A DNA stretch of 64,000 nucleotides from Sinomonas notoginsengisoli (lineage in GTDB: Bacteria; Actinomycetota; Actinomycetes; Actinomycetales; Micrococcaceae). The notes beneath the pieces were generated by a model, which was given only the letters and a program-made list of their open reading frames with translations, made no database searches and was not told the DNA's origin. The position numbers and the translations under genes were made by a program. The stretch lies in the NCBI RefSeq assembly GCF_021554725.1, contig NZ_JAIZDP010000002.1:349869-413868 (forward strand). The letters run 5' to 3'. The number at the start of each line of letters is the position of its first letter. Position 1 is the stretch's first letter. Of this stretch, positions 1 to 8,966 are shown piece by piece.

Positions 1-427
1 AGGCTGGCCAACCGCGAGCGCGATCACGAAGACAGGACCACGGTGTCCGGGCCCCGTTGTTCCACGCAAGGGATTGGCCGAGAAGGCCCTCAGCGTGTCG
101 CTCGCGGCGGGGCTGGCGATGTTTACCCTAGGGGCAGGTGAAGTCGAGCTACGAGTGATGCCTAATGCCTCGAGGACGGTAGGACGTCGGGAGTGGGAGC
201 ATAGGGCCAGTTTCCACTTTCTCTGGTCATCGAGGCTACGGGGCGCGCGGCGGCAAAGGTTTGACACCAGGAGTTCTGACCGAAGCCGAGTTCGCCCGTC
301 ACGGTGATGCTGACGGGTCGCGGGTGCCGGTTATCCCCGGAGGCGCGCAGGTCTTCATGCACGCTACCCGCACGGGGTCGATCACTCCGACCGGTTGCTT
401 CGGGGAAGGGCGACCGGCCCTGTGCGG

Positions 428-443
428 TGTTTCACGTGAAACC
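428..443. promoter_or_regulatory. parS site 1
   Basis: TGTTTCACGTGAAACC matches the bacterial parS consensus TGTTTCACGTGAAACA at 15 of 16 positions, with the inner 14-bp palindrome GTTTCACGTGAAAC intact. ParB-CTP clamps load here in chromosome segregation. Confidence 0.9.
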
Positions 444-961
444 AGGCATGCACGGCCGGTGCACATTCTGACCCCCACGCCCGCGTGGGGCCGCGCGTAA
501 TGATCAGGCCGCCGTAAAACCGGGCAAGAGCCGACCGGAAACCCGTTGAGACGAGCAGCAACCCGGGTCTTTGACTTCCGAGCGTGGTGTGGGAGGACGG
601 CCAGGAGGTCGGCTCACACGGCACGGGGAAGGCAGCAGTCCTCCTTCCTCGATCAGAAGGCTGGTGCCACTCGGTGCCGGAGCACGCTTCGAGAGCCGAA
701 ATGGCATGGGGCAAACGAGTATGCCCGTCGCGCCCGCCCCGTCTGAGCGCGTATCCCCATGAGGCCGGCAAGGCGACGCACACCGTCACCTCGTGGGCGG
801 ACTAGCTGGGACGGCGTTCTGAACAGGATGGCAATGCGCTCTGAGGTTGCCACCTGTTTCATCGGTTCCCGCCATCGCTTGTCTCGACCAGGCGGTACCA
901 GATGAGATTGGCGCGCGGTGAAGGTCTGACGGGTTGTCTCCAGAGGGCGATAACTGCGCGG

Positions 962-1084
962 TTGACCACAATCGGAGCTTCCGGTTCGCCTTGGTCGCAC
1001 TGAGCAGCGTGCGGCGGGCGCAGAGCCGCCTGTGGATAAGTTCTGTCGGTGTGACGCTCGAGCCGGGATGTGGCCTGTGGATAA
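962..1084. promoter_or_regulatory. DnaA boxes, group 1
   Basis: Two perfect TTATCCACA boxes are read on the minus strand as TGTGGATAA at 1031-1039 and 1076-1084, 45 bp apart. A one-mismatch box (TTGACCACA) lies at 962-970. Perfect 9-mers of this type are rare by chance in GC-rich DNA. They are the recognition element of the DnaA initiator. Confidence 0.7.
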
Positions 1085-1462
1085 CCGTGTGGGGAAGCGA
1101 ACTGGATACGCTGGCGGGGGGACGAAGTCCGGCCCTAGTTTGTGTTGGTGCCACAGGTAGCATCTTGCCGATATCGTCAAGCAAGAAGGATCAGCCCGTG
1201 CGAGGGAGATGCTGTCTGTGTGCTGCCGGATTCGGACCTAGGATGGAGCCTGCAAAGAAACTACTGCTTTTGGTTCCTTTCTGCGCAGCATCATCCAATC
1301 GGCGCGCTGGACGCGTGGATTTGCGACATGTATGTGCACTTGCCGCCGGGCCATCCTGAGACGATCGTACTCTCCGACGCCCCGAGTCGGATGGGACTGG
1401 TGATGGGCACCGGCAAAGGGTGCCCCGAAGTGAGACGATGCCCCGCGCCTGCGAAAGTCCGC

Positions 1463-1497
1463 TGTGGATAGCCGCTGTGGATTTCCCTGTGGATATC
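1463..1497. promoter_or_regulatory. DnaA boxes, group 2: three copies at 13-bp pitch
   Basis: TGTGGATAG (1463-1471), TGTGGATTT (1476-1484) and TGTGGATAT (1489-1497) are spaced exactly 13 bp apart in the same orientation. Each deviates from TGTGGATAA by one or two bases at the 3' end. Regular same-strand arrays of weak boxes are typical of DnaA filament assembly sites at origins, which is the inference here. Confidence 0.6.
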
Positions 1498-1778
1498 GTT
1501 CGGGCGGTGCTACTGCTGCTTCCATCCGAAACTGCCCCGTAACCTGCGGGGTGGATTCGGGCCCTGAGAGGTTACATTGCTTCCGAAACCACCAGACGTG
1601 CTGTCCTGGCCGTTCCAAGTGTTGAGCTGGACCGGGTCAAGCGACAACGCTCATTCTTGCGGCAGTTTTGACTGCGAAGAACAGCGGGCCGTCTTAGACA
1701 CCCACCTTCCTTGGCGGGGCGGTTAGGCCTCGTCACCCCAGATAGAGCGCTGCTCCGCCCAGCCGGGATAGCGGACTG

Positions 1779-1794
1779 TGTTTCACGTGAAACC
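1779..1794. promoter_or_regulatory. parS site 2
   Basis: TGTTTCACGTGAAACC, identical to the first site and one base from consensus. Intergenic. Confidence 0.9.
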
Positions 1795-1973
1795 CCCAAA
1801 GGGGAAGGTCGCAACCTGCCAAAGGGTGCAGCCTGACCAACCTCATCGTTGGGTTCTCCCCGCGCCTACGGAAGCGGCGCCTAAAGAGGGAGCAGTACCC
1901 GCCCATGAGGACCGCTCCCTCGCTACACGCCGCGGCGCCCACACCGTCGCTGCGCGCAGGTACGCTACCTTTG

Positions 1974-1989
1974 TGTTTCACGTGAAACA
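1974..1989. promoter_or_regulatory. parS site 3 (perfect consensus)
   Basis: TGTTTCACGTGAAACA matches the consensus at all 16 positions and the palindrome extends to 18 bp (1973-1990). It lies 195 bp from site 2. Confidence 0.93.
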
Positions 1990-2678
1990 CGCATGAACGA
2001 CGTATCGCTTAGTGTCCTGTTGTCGTGCCTTCGCCGGCCAAGATTTGTGCTGAGTGGTGCGCTTGGCCGTCGGCGTTCGTCGATCATCGAATCTCGTCGA
2101 TCGTCGCCGGTCAGGAGCATGTTTTGGGGAGGGCGTGCGACGCCGCTACGCTCCGGCTCTGCTCCTCTGACACGAACGGAGGCGCCGCGGGCCACCGGCC
2201 AGGCACACCCGTGCCTGTTGTACAAAATCGACGAAATTGATGTTTTCGTTTGTGGAAATGGGAGTGGGGCCGCAAGGACGGTTGACTTGCCACGCGCCGT
2301 CGAACCATTGGCTACGGCACGAGATGGAGGGCGCTAGGCGTAGGCCTCCTTCGCGCACACCAGCTGGCCACGGGCGCGGCTATATGGGTGACGGCCCGGG
2401 AACCGCGTTGACACCGGCGAAGCGCGTGAACTTCCGTTGCGTCCCGCATAGGTGAGGAAACGGGGTTCGGCGACCAAATGATGATGTGGGCGCCGAAGGA
2501 AGGAGGCCGTCTGATTCACGGCTCTACACGGGGGGCGGCAGGGTTTTACGGGTCTCGCGGGGTAGCCTTCCGACTCCCTAGCGCGGTTCGTTGGGCCGCG
2601 GAGATTAGCTTTGTCGTCATCATCCGGCGGAGATGGGCTTCGCAATCTCGAACAACAACAACTGCTTATCAGATCGGA

Positions 2679-2702
2679 TTCGTGTGAGATTTCGTGTGAG
2701 AT
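2679..2702. repeat. 12-bp tandem duplication
   Basis: TTCGTGTGAGAT occurs twice head to tail (2679-2690 and 2691-2702) in the non-coding stretch. Two copies are too few to call an iteron array. Confidence 0.5.
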
Positions 2703-2817
2703 TGGGTGGCCCGGCCGGTCTGCTATCGGAATTGAAGCCAAGTTTGGAAGGGCCGGCCACGTTGCCACGATCTGTGGGGAGCTTCTGAGCGCGGACCCGT
2801 GAAGCGCGGAGCCCAGC

Positions 2818-2833
2818 TGTTTCACGTGAAACG
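2818..2833. promoter_or_regulatory. parS site 4
   Basis: TGTTTCACGTGAAACG, 15 of 16 to consensus, about 50 bp beyond the terminator at the 3' end of the trxB-trxA unit. It is the last of four sites within 2.4 kb. Confidence 0.9.
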
Positions 2834-2880
2834 CTCAAACGTCGGCCGAGATCGTGACACCCTCGAAGAACAAAAGGAAC

Positions 2881-2911
2881 GGGGAGGGTGCGACATCGTC
2901 GCACCCTCCCC
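2881..2911 (-). terminator. intrinsic terminator of trxB-trxA
   Basis: A perfect 14-bp stem (2881-2894 with 2898-2911, arm GGGGAGGGTGCGAC) closes on a 3-nt loop. Read on the minus strand it is followed by a T-rich tract (GTTCCTTTTGTTCTT). It lies 42 bp after the trxA stop. Confidence 0.9.
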
Positions 2912-2952
2912 GGGACTGTGGCCCATTGCCAGGTTTGATCCCCGGTTAGCCT

Positions 2953-3282
2953 CTACTTCGCGAGGACCTCGTTCCATTCCTTCTCGAAGTACTGCTTCGG
3001 ACGAGCGCCGATAACTGTTCCAGTCACCTTTCCCTTCTCAAAAAGGTAGACCGCCGGAATTGACGTGATTCCATACTCAGCCGCGATGTTCGGGTTGTTG
3101 TCCACGTCGACCTTGACCACGTCTACCTGATCCGCGTATTCGACGGAGATGTCGTCCAGGATCGGCCCGACCTTGCGGCACGGCCCGCACCACTCGGCCC
3201 AAAAGTCAACAATGACTGGCTTCTCGGACATGAGGACCTTGTCGGTGAACTCAGCATCGGTGACATTCTTGGCATTGCTCAT
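2953..3282 (-). CDS. trxA: thioredoxin
   Basis: A 109-residue cytosolic disulfide reductase, full length for the family. The redox motif WCGPC has its cysteines at residues 32 and 35. The preceding VIVDFWAEW strand and the cis-proline segment (TSIPAVYLF) are present. Reduced thioredoxin feeds ribonucleotide reductase, methionine sulfoxide reductases and peroxiredoxins. It follows trxB by 26 bp on the same strand, so both halves of the NADPH-thioredoxin relay are co-transcribed and end at the hairpin at 2881-2911. This order is typical of oriC-proximal actinobacterial clusters. Confidence 0.97.
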   Translation of the reverse strand: MSNAKNVTDAEFTDKVLMSEKPVIVDFWAEWCGPCRKVGPILDDISVEYADQVDVVKVDVDNNPNIAAEYGITSIPAVYLFEKGKVTGTVIGARPKQYFEKEWNEVLAK

Positions 3283-3308
3283 CTGTATGATCCGATCTCT
3301 TGGGGAAC

Positions 3309-4286
3309 TTAGGCCTGGGCGGTCGAGAGGGCACGAGCCTCGATGTCGGCGAGGTAGTGCTCAACGTCGAGGGCCGCAACGCAACCAGATCCGGCTGCAG
3401 TGATGGCTTGGCGATACGTGGGATCGACTACGTCGCCCGCAGCGAATACGCCGGGGAGGCTCGTCTTCGAGGACCGGCCCTCGACAGCAATCGTCCCTTC
3501 GGGAGTGAGGTCCAGGACGCCCTTGACCAGACTGGTCCGGGGATCGTTTCCGATGGCTACGAAGATGCCGGTCACGGGGATTTCGGACTCGCTGCCATCC
3601 ACGAGGCTCCGCAGGCGGAGCCCCACCACCTTGTCGCCACCGATGACGTCGGCAACCTCGGAGTTCCAGGCGAACTTGATCTTCTCGTGGGAGAGAGCAC
3701 GGTCCGCCATGATCTTCGAGGCGCGCAGCGTGTCGCGGCGGTGCACCACGGTGACTGTTCGCGCGAACTTCGTGAGGAACAGCGCCTCTTCCATGGCTGA
3801 ATCGCCGCCACCGATCACGGCGATGTCCTGATCCTTGAAGAAGAACCCATCACACGTAGCGCACCAGCTCACCCCATGGCCGGAGAGGCGCTTCTCGTTT
3901 GGCAGTCCAAGCTCACGGTAGGCCGAACCGGTGGCGATGATCACGGCACGAGCCTTGTACGATTCACCGCCAGCGAGGGTGACGGTTTTGATCTCACCCT
4001 CGAGTTCAACGGACTCGACATCCTCGAACTCGATGTGCGCGCCGAACCTGGAGGCCTGCTGTTCAAGCTTGTCCATAAGGTCGGGGCCCTGAACGCCCTC
4101 CGGGAATCCGGGAAAGTTCTCAACCTCGGTCGTATTCATCAGTTCACCGCCAGCCGTCACAGAACCCGCGAAAATCAACGGTTGGAGGTTGGCACGGGCG
4201 GTGTAGATGGCTGCGGTATACCCCGCGGGACCGGAACCGACGACGATGACGTCGCGAACGTCTGCGGCAGTCTCAGCAGTGCTCAC
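3309..4286 (-). CDS. trxB: thioredoxin-disulfide reductase
   Basis: A 325-residue FAD enzyme that passes electrons from NADPH to thioredoxin. The FAD-binding GSGPAG lies at residues 17-22, the redox-active CATC at 142-145, and the NADPH-binding VIGGGDSA around 157-164. A C-terminal GVFAAGDV segment closes the FAD domain. Length and motif order are those of low-molecular-weight bacterial TrxB. It is first in the trxB-trxA pair; 217 bp with a terminator separate it from the upstream gene. Confidence 0.97.
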   Translation of the reverse strand: MSTAETAADVRDVIVVGSGPAGYTAAIYTARANLQPLIFAGSVTAGGELMNTTEVENFPGFPEGVQGPDLMDKLEQQASRFGAHIEFEDVESVELEGEIKTVTLAGGESYKARAVIIATGSAYRELGLPNEKRLSGHGVSWCATCDGFFFKDQDIAVIGGGDSAMEEALFLTKFARTVTVVHRRDTLRASKIMADRALSHEKIKFAWNSEVADVIGGDKVVGLRLRSLVDGSESEIPVTGIFVAIGNDPRTSLVKGVLDLTPEGTIAVEGRSSKTSLPGVFAAGDVVDPTYRQAITAAGSGCVAALDVEHYLADIEARALSTAQA

Positions 4287-4460
4287 GGGATGCGTACCTC
4301 TTCCTTGGCGATGACAGACGGTATCAGGAGCAACAACGCATCAGTTTGGGTCGATATTCCGCGCCGCTGTCCTCCTCAAGGGTACCGAAGGCCTTCCTGC
4401 GTCCCATAAGCCCGCGCTATGGGGCACCAGTACCGTCACACCATCGTGAGAGCCAACTAC

Positions 4461-4489
4461 GAGGGCCCCCGGACAGATCCGGGGCCCTC
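4461..4489 (-). terminator. hairpin after the pseudokinase-like gene
   Basis: A GC-rich stem (GAGGGCCCC...GGA with TCCGGGGCCCTC) with one bulged base and a short loop lies 15 bp past the stop at 4504. No long T tract follows, so termination is likely but not certain. Confidence 0.65.
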
Positions 4490-4503
4490 GTGAGCGGTGG
4501 CGT

Positions 4504-6258
4504 TTACTCGACCTTGATTTCGGCGAGCCGCAGTCCGAACGGGTACTGCGTCTTCGGCGCAGACAGCCGCGGCAGCGAGTTGATCTGGACGAGCACGTAC
4601 TGAACGGTGGGCGATGCACCGACCGGAACGGTCACCTGCGGTCCAGTGAATGAGGTAGTCCCGGCTAACGTAGCGCCGGTCAAGTTCGGCTGGTTGTTGG
4701 TATAGATGCTGAAGTTGCCGCCCAGACCCCCTGACTGGACCAGCGTGACCTGCTTCACCTGGGCAGGCTCCGCGAGCTGGACGAGGAGTGTCACACTTTT
4801 GGTGAACGCGCCCCAGTCCTCGCGTGCGAATTCCATGTCTGACCAGTAGGTCGCCGTGTTGCCGTCGAACGTGAGGGGCAGCTTGGAATCGAAGGCGTTG
4901 GCAAAGCTGAGCTCCCCAGGGTTGAGCCGCGTCACGGAATCGATGGCCGGCGGTGCCGGCGGTGCCGGGGGCGGTGTAGCAGGCGCGGTTTGGCTGGGAA
5001 CTGGACTCGCAGAAGGCTGGGCCTGTTGGGTCGGTTTGGGGCTTGAGCTCGCGGTGCCCGCCTGCTGGGGCTGGAACAGTCCGCCGAGTGTGGTGAACGC
5101 GAAGATGAGCGCGGCGATCAGGACCACGGCGAGCACGCCACCGACCAGCCAGGGCATTGAGCGAGGGCGTGTGGACTCATCGTCCTCGTAGTCCTCGTAG
5201 TCCTCGTCGTCGACAGGCGACGACGGCCTAGCAGCCTCAGCCTCGGGCGGCGCGGCCGACGAACGATTCCAGGGCCAGTGCTGGCGCGGCTGGGCAGCGT
5301 CTTGTCCCGGCGAAGTGGGCGCCTCGCCCGCGGGTGAGTCATCTTCCCGCCGAGGCCACGGTGCGATACGTGAACCTGACCGCTTCTCGCCCGAAGCTGA
5401 GCCGGCAGCGGCCTCTCCGGCGGCCTCCCCGGCGGCAGCACCGGCCGCACCGGCGCCCGCCGCGGCACCGAACGCTCCTGTTGCTGCACCCGGCGAGGGG
5501 TGCGCACCAGTCCGCGGCTGGTCGGACTCAGGCCGCGCCGCCTCGCCGCCAACGCGGCTGGACCGTGGCGGGGCCGACGGTGGAGGCGGAATTGAACCAG
5601 CGGGCCGGGCATTCAGAGGGGCGTCCTGATGCTGCGCCTGCTGTGCCCGCCACTGGCGTTCCTGGCCCTGACGGCCGGCGGCAGCCGCAGCGGCGGCGCC
5701 GGCACCGGCCGCACCAAGCGCCGTCGCTCCTGCCCCACCGGTGCCCGCGGAAGACCCGGGCGCTCCTTGCGGGGGCCGTCCCTGAACTGGATGCTCCTGA
5801 GTCGGCTGCCCGTGCTCGTCATACCGGATGTATTGGTCGGGGCGCCCGGGATCGACCGTCCCGTCATAGGTCTCAGGCTCGTGGGAGCGGGATTCGCCGA
5901 AGATCTCGCTCCCCAGCGTGTCCGTGAAGAACGGCTCGATATAAGGAGCCTCCTGCGGGACGATCAGGTCGAGCAGGTCAGCGGGGGAGGTATGGTTCGT
6001 GATGAGGTAGGTGGAACCGTGGCTGATGCCGAGGTCTAGCACTTGGACCGCATCGTGGCGTTCGCCCATGGCCACCTCACGGGCACTCTGGGCGAGTTGG
6101 TCGGCATGGGACGAGCCCGCGACGAGAATGCTGACGGGCCGGTTCAGGACTTGGTCCACGCCGTCGAGGACGAGATCGCTCTCGCGGGACGTCACGATCG
6201 ATGCCGTGACTTTGTACCGCCCCCCGAGCACGGTGCCGACGTCGATGGACTGGGACAC
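4504..6258 (-). CDS. membrane-anchored pseudokinase-like envelope protein with discoidin-like C-terminus
   Basis: 584 residues in three parts. Residues 1-100 resemble the N-lobe of a Ser/Thr protein kinase (GTVLGGRYKV start), but no catalytic HRD or DFG can be seen. Residues 150-370 are a Pro/Ala/Gly-rich linker. One transmembrane helix lies at about 370-390, followed by a Pro-rich spacer. Residues 440-584 form a beta-rich extracytoplasmic domain that resembles the F5/8 type C (discoidin) fold seen after the pseudokinase of mycobacterial MviN. The next gene upstream is murJ, 103 bp away on the same strand. Mycobacterial MurJ carries these parts fused, so this is plausibly the split-off regulatory half controlling lipid II flipping. 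The role is inferred from context. Confidence 0.7.
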   Translation of the reverse strand: MSQSIDVGTVLGGRYKVTASIVTSRESDLVLDGVDQVLNRPVSILVAGSSHADQLAQSAREVAMGERHDAVQVLDLGISHGSTYLITNHTSPADLLDLIVPQEAPYIEPFFTDTLGSEIFGESRSHEPETYDGTVDPGRPDQYIRYDEHGQPTQEHPVQGRPPQGAPGSSAGTGGAGATALGAAGAGAAAAAAAGRQGQERQWRAQQAQHQDAPLNARPAGSIPPPPSAPPRSSRVGGEAARPESDQPRTGAHPSPGAATGAFGAAAGAGAAGAAAGEAAGEAAAGSASGEKRSGSRIAPWPRREDDSPAGEAPTSPGQDAAQPRQHWPWNRSSAAPPEAEAARPSSPVDDEDYEDYEDDESTRPRSMPWLVGGVLAVVLIAALIFAFTTLGGLFQPQQAGTASSSPKPTQQAQPSASPVPSQTAPATPPPAPPAPPAIDSVTRLNPGELSFANAFDSKLPLTFDGNTATYWSDMEFAREDWGAFTKSVTLLVQLAEPAQVKQVTLVQSGGLGGNFSIYTNNQPNLTGATLAGTTSFTGPQVTVPVGASPTVQYVLVQINSLPRLSAPKTQYPFGLRLAEIKVE

Positions 6259-6361
6259 GGAAACCTCCTGGTCGCTGGCGCGGGCACGACCGGTGGCCGC
6301 ACCTTGTGCTCCTAGTGATCCTAGCCGACCGTGCTGTCAAGCTCGGGGGGAGTCCTCGATT

Positions 6362-8314
6362 TCAGTCCTCGGGAAAGTGCGGATTCTCGCCGGGCGGCCC
6401 TTGGAACGAACGCCGTCCCGGGAGGTTTTCGGGCGGTGCGCCCGAGGGCCTCGCACGGTACATCACTGGATCGAACTGGCCCGAGATGCGCGGAATGATG
6501 CCAGTGTCGTCAGAGATGGTGCTGATCGCGGCGGTGGTCGGACGCTCGGCGCGCGCCGAGCGCGAGGCGGCGGCAGCGGCGGCGTCGTGCGCGGAGCGAG
6601 CGGAGGGCGCGGCCGACGGCGCGGGGTCGCCCGCCGCGAACCGCCCGCCGAGGCGGCTGAGGATCGGCCGGAGCAGGTCGCGCACTTCGGTAACGCGAAA
6701 GGCGCGCAGGAGGATGAAGTACACGGCGAGCATGGGCAGCGCGATGATCACGATCGCCGCCAGCGCCGCCCAGTTGGAGCTCCAGATGAACCCGTTCGGG
6801 TTGTAGCCGCCCAGGAGTCCTACGGCAACGGCTCCGGCAACGGCGGAGCCGGTCGCGGCATACCCCATGCGGATGTACGAGTGCGCCACGTGCACGCCAT
6901 CGAGATGGCCGAGCTGCCGGCGAAGGTAGTGGCTGCTGAGCACCACTGACAGGATGTTCCCGACGGTGTACAGGCCGGCGATCGAGAAGATGATGTACCG
7001 CGCAGGCAGGAACTGGATGGCGAAGGCGCCGACCACGTTGAGGATGGCGAGCCACAGCTGGATCTTGAACGGGGTGCGGGCGTCCTCCTTGGCGTAGAAC
7101 ACGCGGGCCATCATGAAGTTCGCGCTCATGAAGGGCGTGCTGAGCGCGAGGATGCTCAGGGTCTGGGCGAGCATGACGCCGTCCGACGCCCGGCCGCCCG
7201 AAAAGAACATCCCCAGTGCAGGGGCGAGTGCGAAGAGGGCGAGTGCGGCGAACACGGTTGCCACGGCCATCGTCCGCAGGCCATGGGAAAGGGCTTCCCG
7301 AACGCCCTTGCGGTCCCCGGCCTGTGAGGCCTCGGTCATGCGGTTGAAGAGCACGGTGGCGAGGGACAGCGCGATGATCGAGTGCGGCAGCAGGTACAGC
7401 TGCGACGCGATCTCAAGGACTGTGTTGCCGGGAATCTGCTGCCAGAGCGGGTCGCCGGCCTCTTGGAGCCGCTCGCGCTCGGCGCCCGGCTGGGAGGCGA
7501 CCTTCATGACGTACAGGAAGGTCAGCTGGCCCACCGCGGTGGTCGCGAGCGTCCAGACACCGAGCCGCGCGGCCGTGCCGAGCCCGACGCCGCGCCAGCC
7601 GAACCGCGGGGACAGCCCCAGCCGAAGCTGCATCACGGGAAGGAGCAGCAGCGCCGTCTGGATGACGACGCCGATCGTGGACATCGCGGCGATGAAGAAG
7701 GTGTGCCCGGAGGTCCAGTTGTCCAGACTGTGGGGGTCGGTCCGGTTGGCACCGAAGATCCACACGAAGATGCCCAGGCCTGCGATCGCAACGATGTTGT
7801 TCACGATCGGCGCCCACATCGCCGGGCCGAACCTTCCGTGCGCGTTGAGCACCTGGGTCAGGAGCGCGTAGAGGCCGTAGAAGAAGATCTGGGGCAGGCA
7901 CCAGTACGCGAAGACGGTGGCGAGGGCGAGCTGTTGCGGACTGTACCCGGACGTGGTCAGCTGCATGACCCATGGCGCAGCGATGGTCACGCCGGCGGTG
8001 AGGACGAGCATGACGAGCACGCCGAGGGTCAGCAGCCGGCTGATGTAGTCCGCACCACCATCGGCGGCCTTGCTCGCCTTGATGATCTGCGGGACGAGGA
8101 CCGAGTTGAACACCCCGCCCGCGACGAGCAGGAAGATGAGGTTAGGAAGGTTGTTGGCGTTGACGAACGTGTCCGCGACCGTGGAACCGAGGCCGAGGGC
8201 CAGGATGAGCATCCACGAGCGGATGAAGCCAAGCGCGCGCGAGACGAGCGTGCCGGCCGCCATGATGGCGCTCGACCGGGCCTCAGAGGCCGGTGCGGAT
8301 TTGGGCGGGGCCAC
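6362..8314 (-). CDS. murJ: lipid II flippase MurJ (MviN family)
   Basis: About 650 residues with 14 or so hydrophobic helices. The N-terminus (ARSSAIMAAGTLVSRALGFIR) is the MurJ signature, and further blocks such as FYAKEDARTPFKIQ are diagnostic. It exports lipid-linked peptidoglycan precursor across the inner membrane. A disordered Ala/Ser/Pro-rich tail of about 90 residues extends beyond the last helix. I chose the GTG at 8314, eight bases after the stop of the Nudix gene. An in-frame ATG at 8368 would add 18 residues that only overlap that gene. It is probably translationally coupled to the Nudix gene. Confidence 0.93.
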   Translation of the reverse strand: MAPPKSAPASEARSSAIMAAGTLVSRALGFIRSWMLILALGLGSTVADTFVNANNLPNLIFLLVAGGVFNSVLVPQIIKASKAADGGADYISRLLTLGVLVMLVLTAGVTIAAPWVMQLTTSGYSPQQLALATVFAYWCLPQIFFYGLYALLTQVLNAHGRFGPAMWAPIVNNIVAIAGLGIFVWIFGANRTDPHSLDNWTSGHTFFIAAMSTIGVVIQTALLLLPVMQLRLGLSPRFGWRGVGLGTAARLGVWTLATTAVGQLTFLYVMKVASQPGAERERLQEAGDPLWQQIPGNTVLEIASQLYLLPHSIIALSLATVLFNRMTEASQAGDRKGVREALSHGLRTMAVATVFAALALFALAPALGMFFSGGRASDGVMLAQTLSILALSTPFMSANFMMARVFYAKEDARTPFKIQLWLAILNVVGAFAIQFLPARYIIFSIAGLYTVGNILSVVLSSHYLRRQLGHLDGVHVAHSYIRMGYAATGSAVAGAVAVGLLGGYNPNGFIWSSNWAALAAIVIIALPMLAVYFILLRAFRVTEVRDLLRPILSRLGGRFAAGDPAPSAAPSARSAHDAAAAAASRSARAERPTTAAISTISDDTGIIPRISGQFDPVMYRARPSGAPPENLPGRRSFQGPPGENPHFPED

Positions 8315-8321
8315 GGCTACC

Positions 8322-8885
8322 TCACGCGAGCAGGTGCTCGGGAAGCACCTCGCGGGCCAGGTCCGCAATGCGGCGCTCGTTCGGGAAGGACAGGCGCCGG
8401 GCGAGCTCCGAGATGGGGATCCACGCGACGTCGACCGCCTCGTGGTCCGGATCGTTCTCGATGGTCAGGTTCCCGCCGACGGCGCGCAGGAGGTAGTGGT
8501 GCACGGTCTTGTGGACGCGGTGGCCGGTGACCGTGAACCAGTAGTCGATGCTGCCCAGCGGCGCGAGGATTTCCCCGCTGATCCCCGTCTCCTCGCTGAT
8601 CTCCCGTACTGCAGCGCGCTCGTTGGTCTCGCGGCCCTCGGGGTGGCCCTTGGGGAGGCACCACTCGAGCCGACCGCCCCGGTTGAGGCGTGCGATGATC
8701 GCGACCGGGAGGTTCGGATCGGCAGTGTCGACGACGACGCCGCCCGCCGAGACCTCCTCGACGGTGGGCAGGGATGACGGGTAGGCCGCAGTGGCCGGGG
8801 CGATGTGCGGCCCCACTGCTGACGGCAGGGGCGCACTCCTCCTCTTCTGAGGATCGCTCGGCAACGGAATGACCATGCAGACCAC
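8322..8885 (-). CDS. Nudix hydrolase
   Basis: 187 residues with a canonical Nudix box, G(HPEGR)E(TNERAAV)REISEETGI, in mid protein. An upstream WCLPKGH strand is typical of the MutT-like subset acting on nucleoside polyphosphates. It sits between murJ and the divergent pcnA, as in other actinobacteria near oriC. Substrate cannot be read from the sequence. The first 45 residues are low-complexity, and the start could lie further in. Confidence 0.88.
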   Translation of the reverse strand: MVCMVIPLPSDPQKRRSAPLPSAVGPHIAPATAAYPSSLPTVEEVSAGGVVVDTADPNLPVAIIARLNRGGRLEWCLPKGHPEGRETNERAAVREISEETGISGEILAPLGSIDYWFTVTGHRVHKTVHHYLLRAVGGNLTIENDPDHEAVDVAWIPISELARRLSFPNERRIADLAREVLPEHLLA

Positions 8886-8966
8886 TCTAACGAAAGTGGC
8901 CAGTCAGGGACGGGACACGCACCCGTGGACGGAGCCCGTGCCGGGATCTGCCAAGCTTAAAGGACT

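Larger units (their letters stand above)
1..2952. other. gene-poor segregation/replication-signal region
   Basis: No open reading frame here has convincing protein character: candidates are short, overlap on both strands, and translate to Arg/Pro/Ser-rich strings with no family resemblance. Base composition is visibly less GC-rich than the genes to the right. What the stretch does hold is four ParB-binding parS sites, two groups of DnaA-box-like nonamers, and small direct repeats. In related actinobacteria the space beyond trxA leads to parB-parA and oriC, so a segregation/replication role is reasonable. parA, parB and dnaA are not in the window, so whether this is oriC itself or an oriC-flanking centromere is open. 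Confidence 0.6.

Noticed and set aside
653..1180. 175-codon minus-strand ORF in the left region
   Set aside because: Random composition, no start signal, overlaps DnaA boxes and competing ORFs in other frames.
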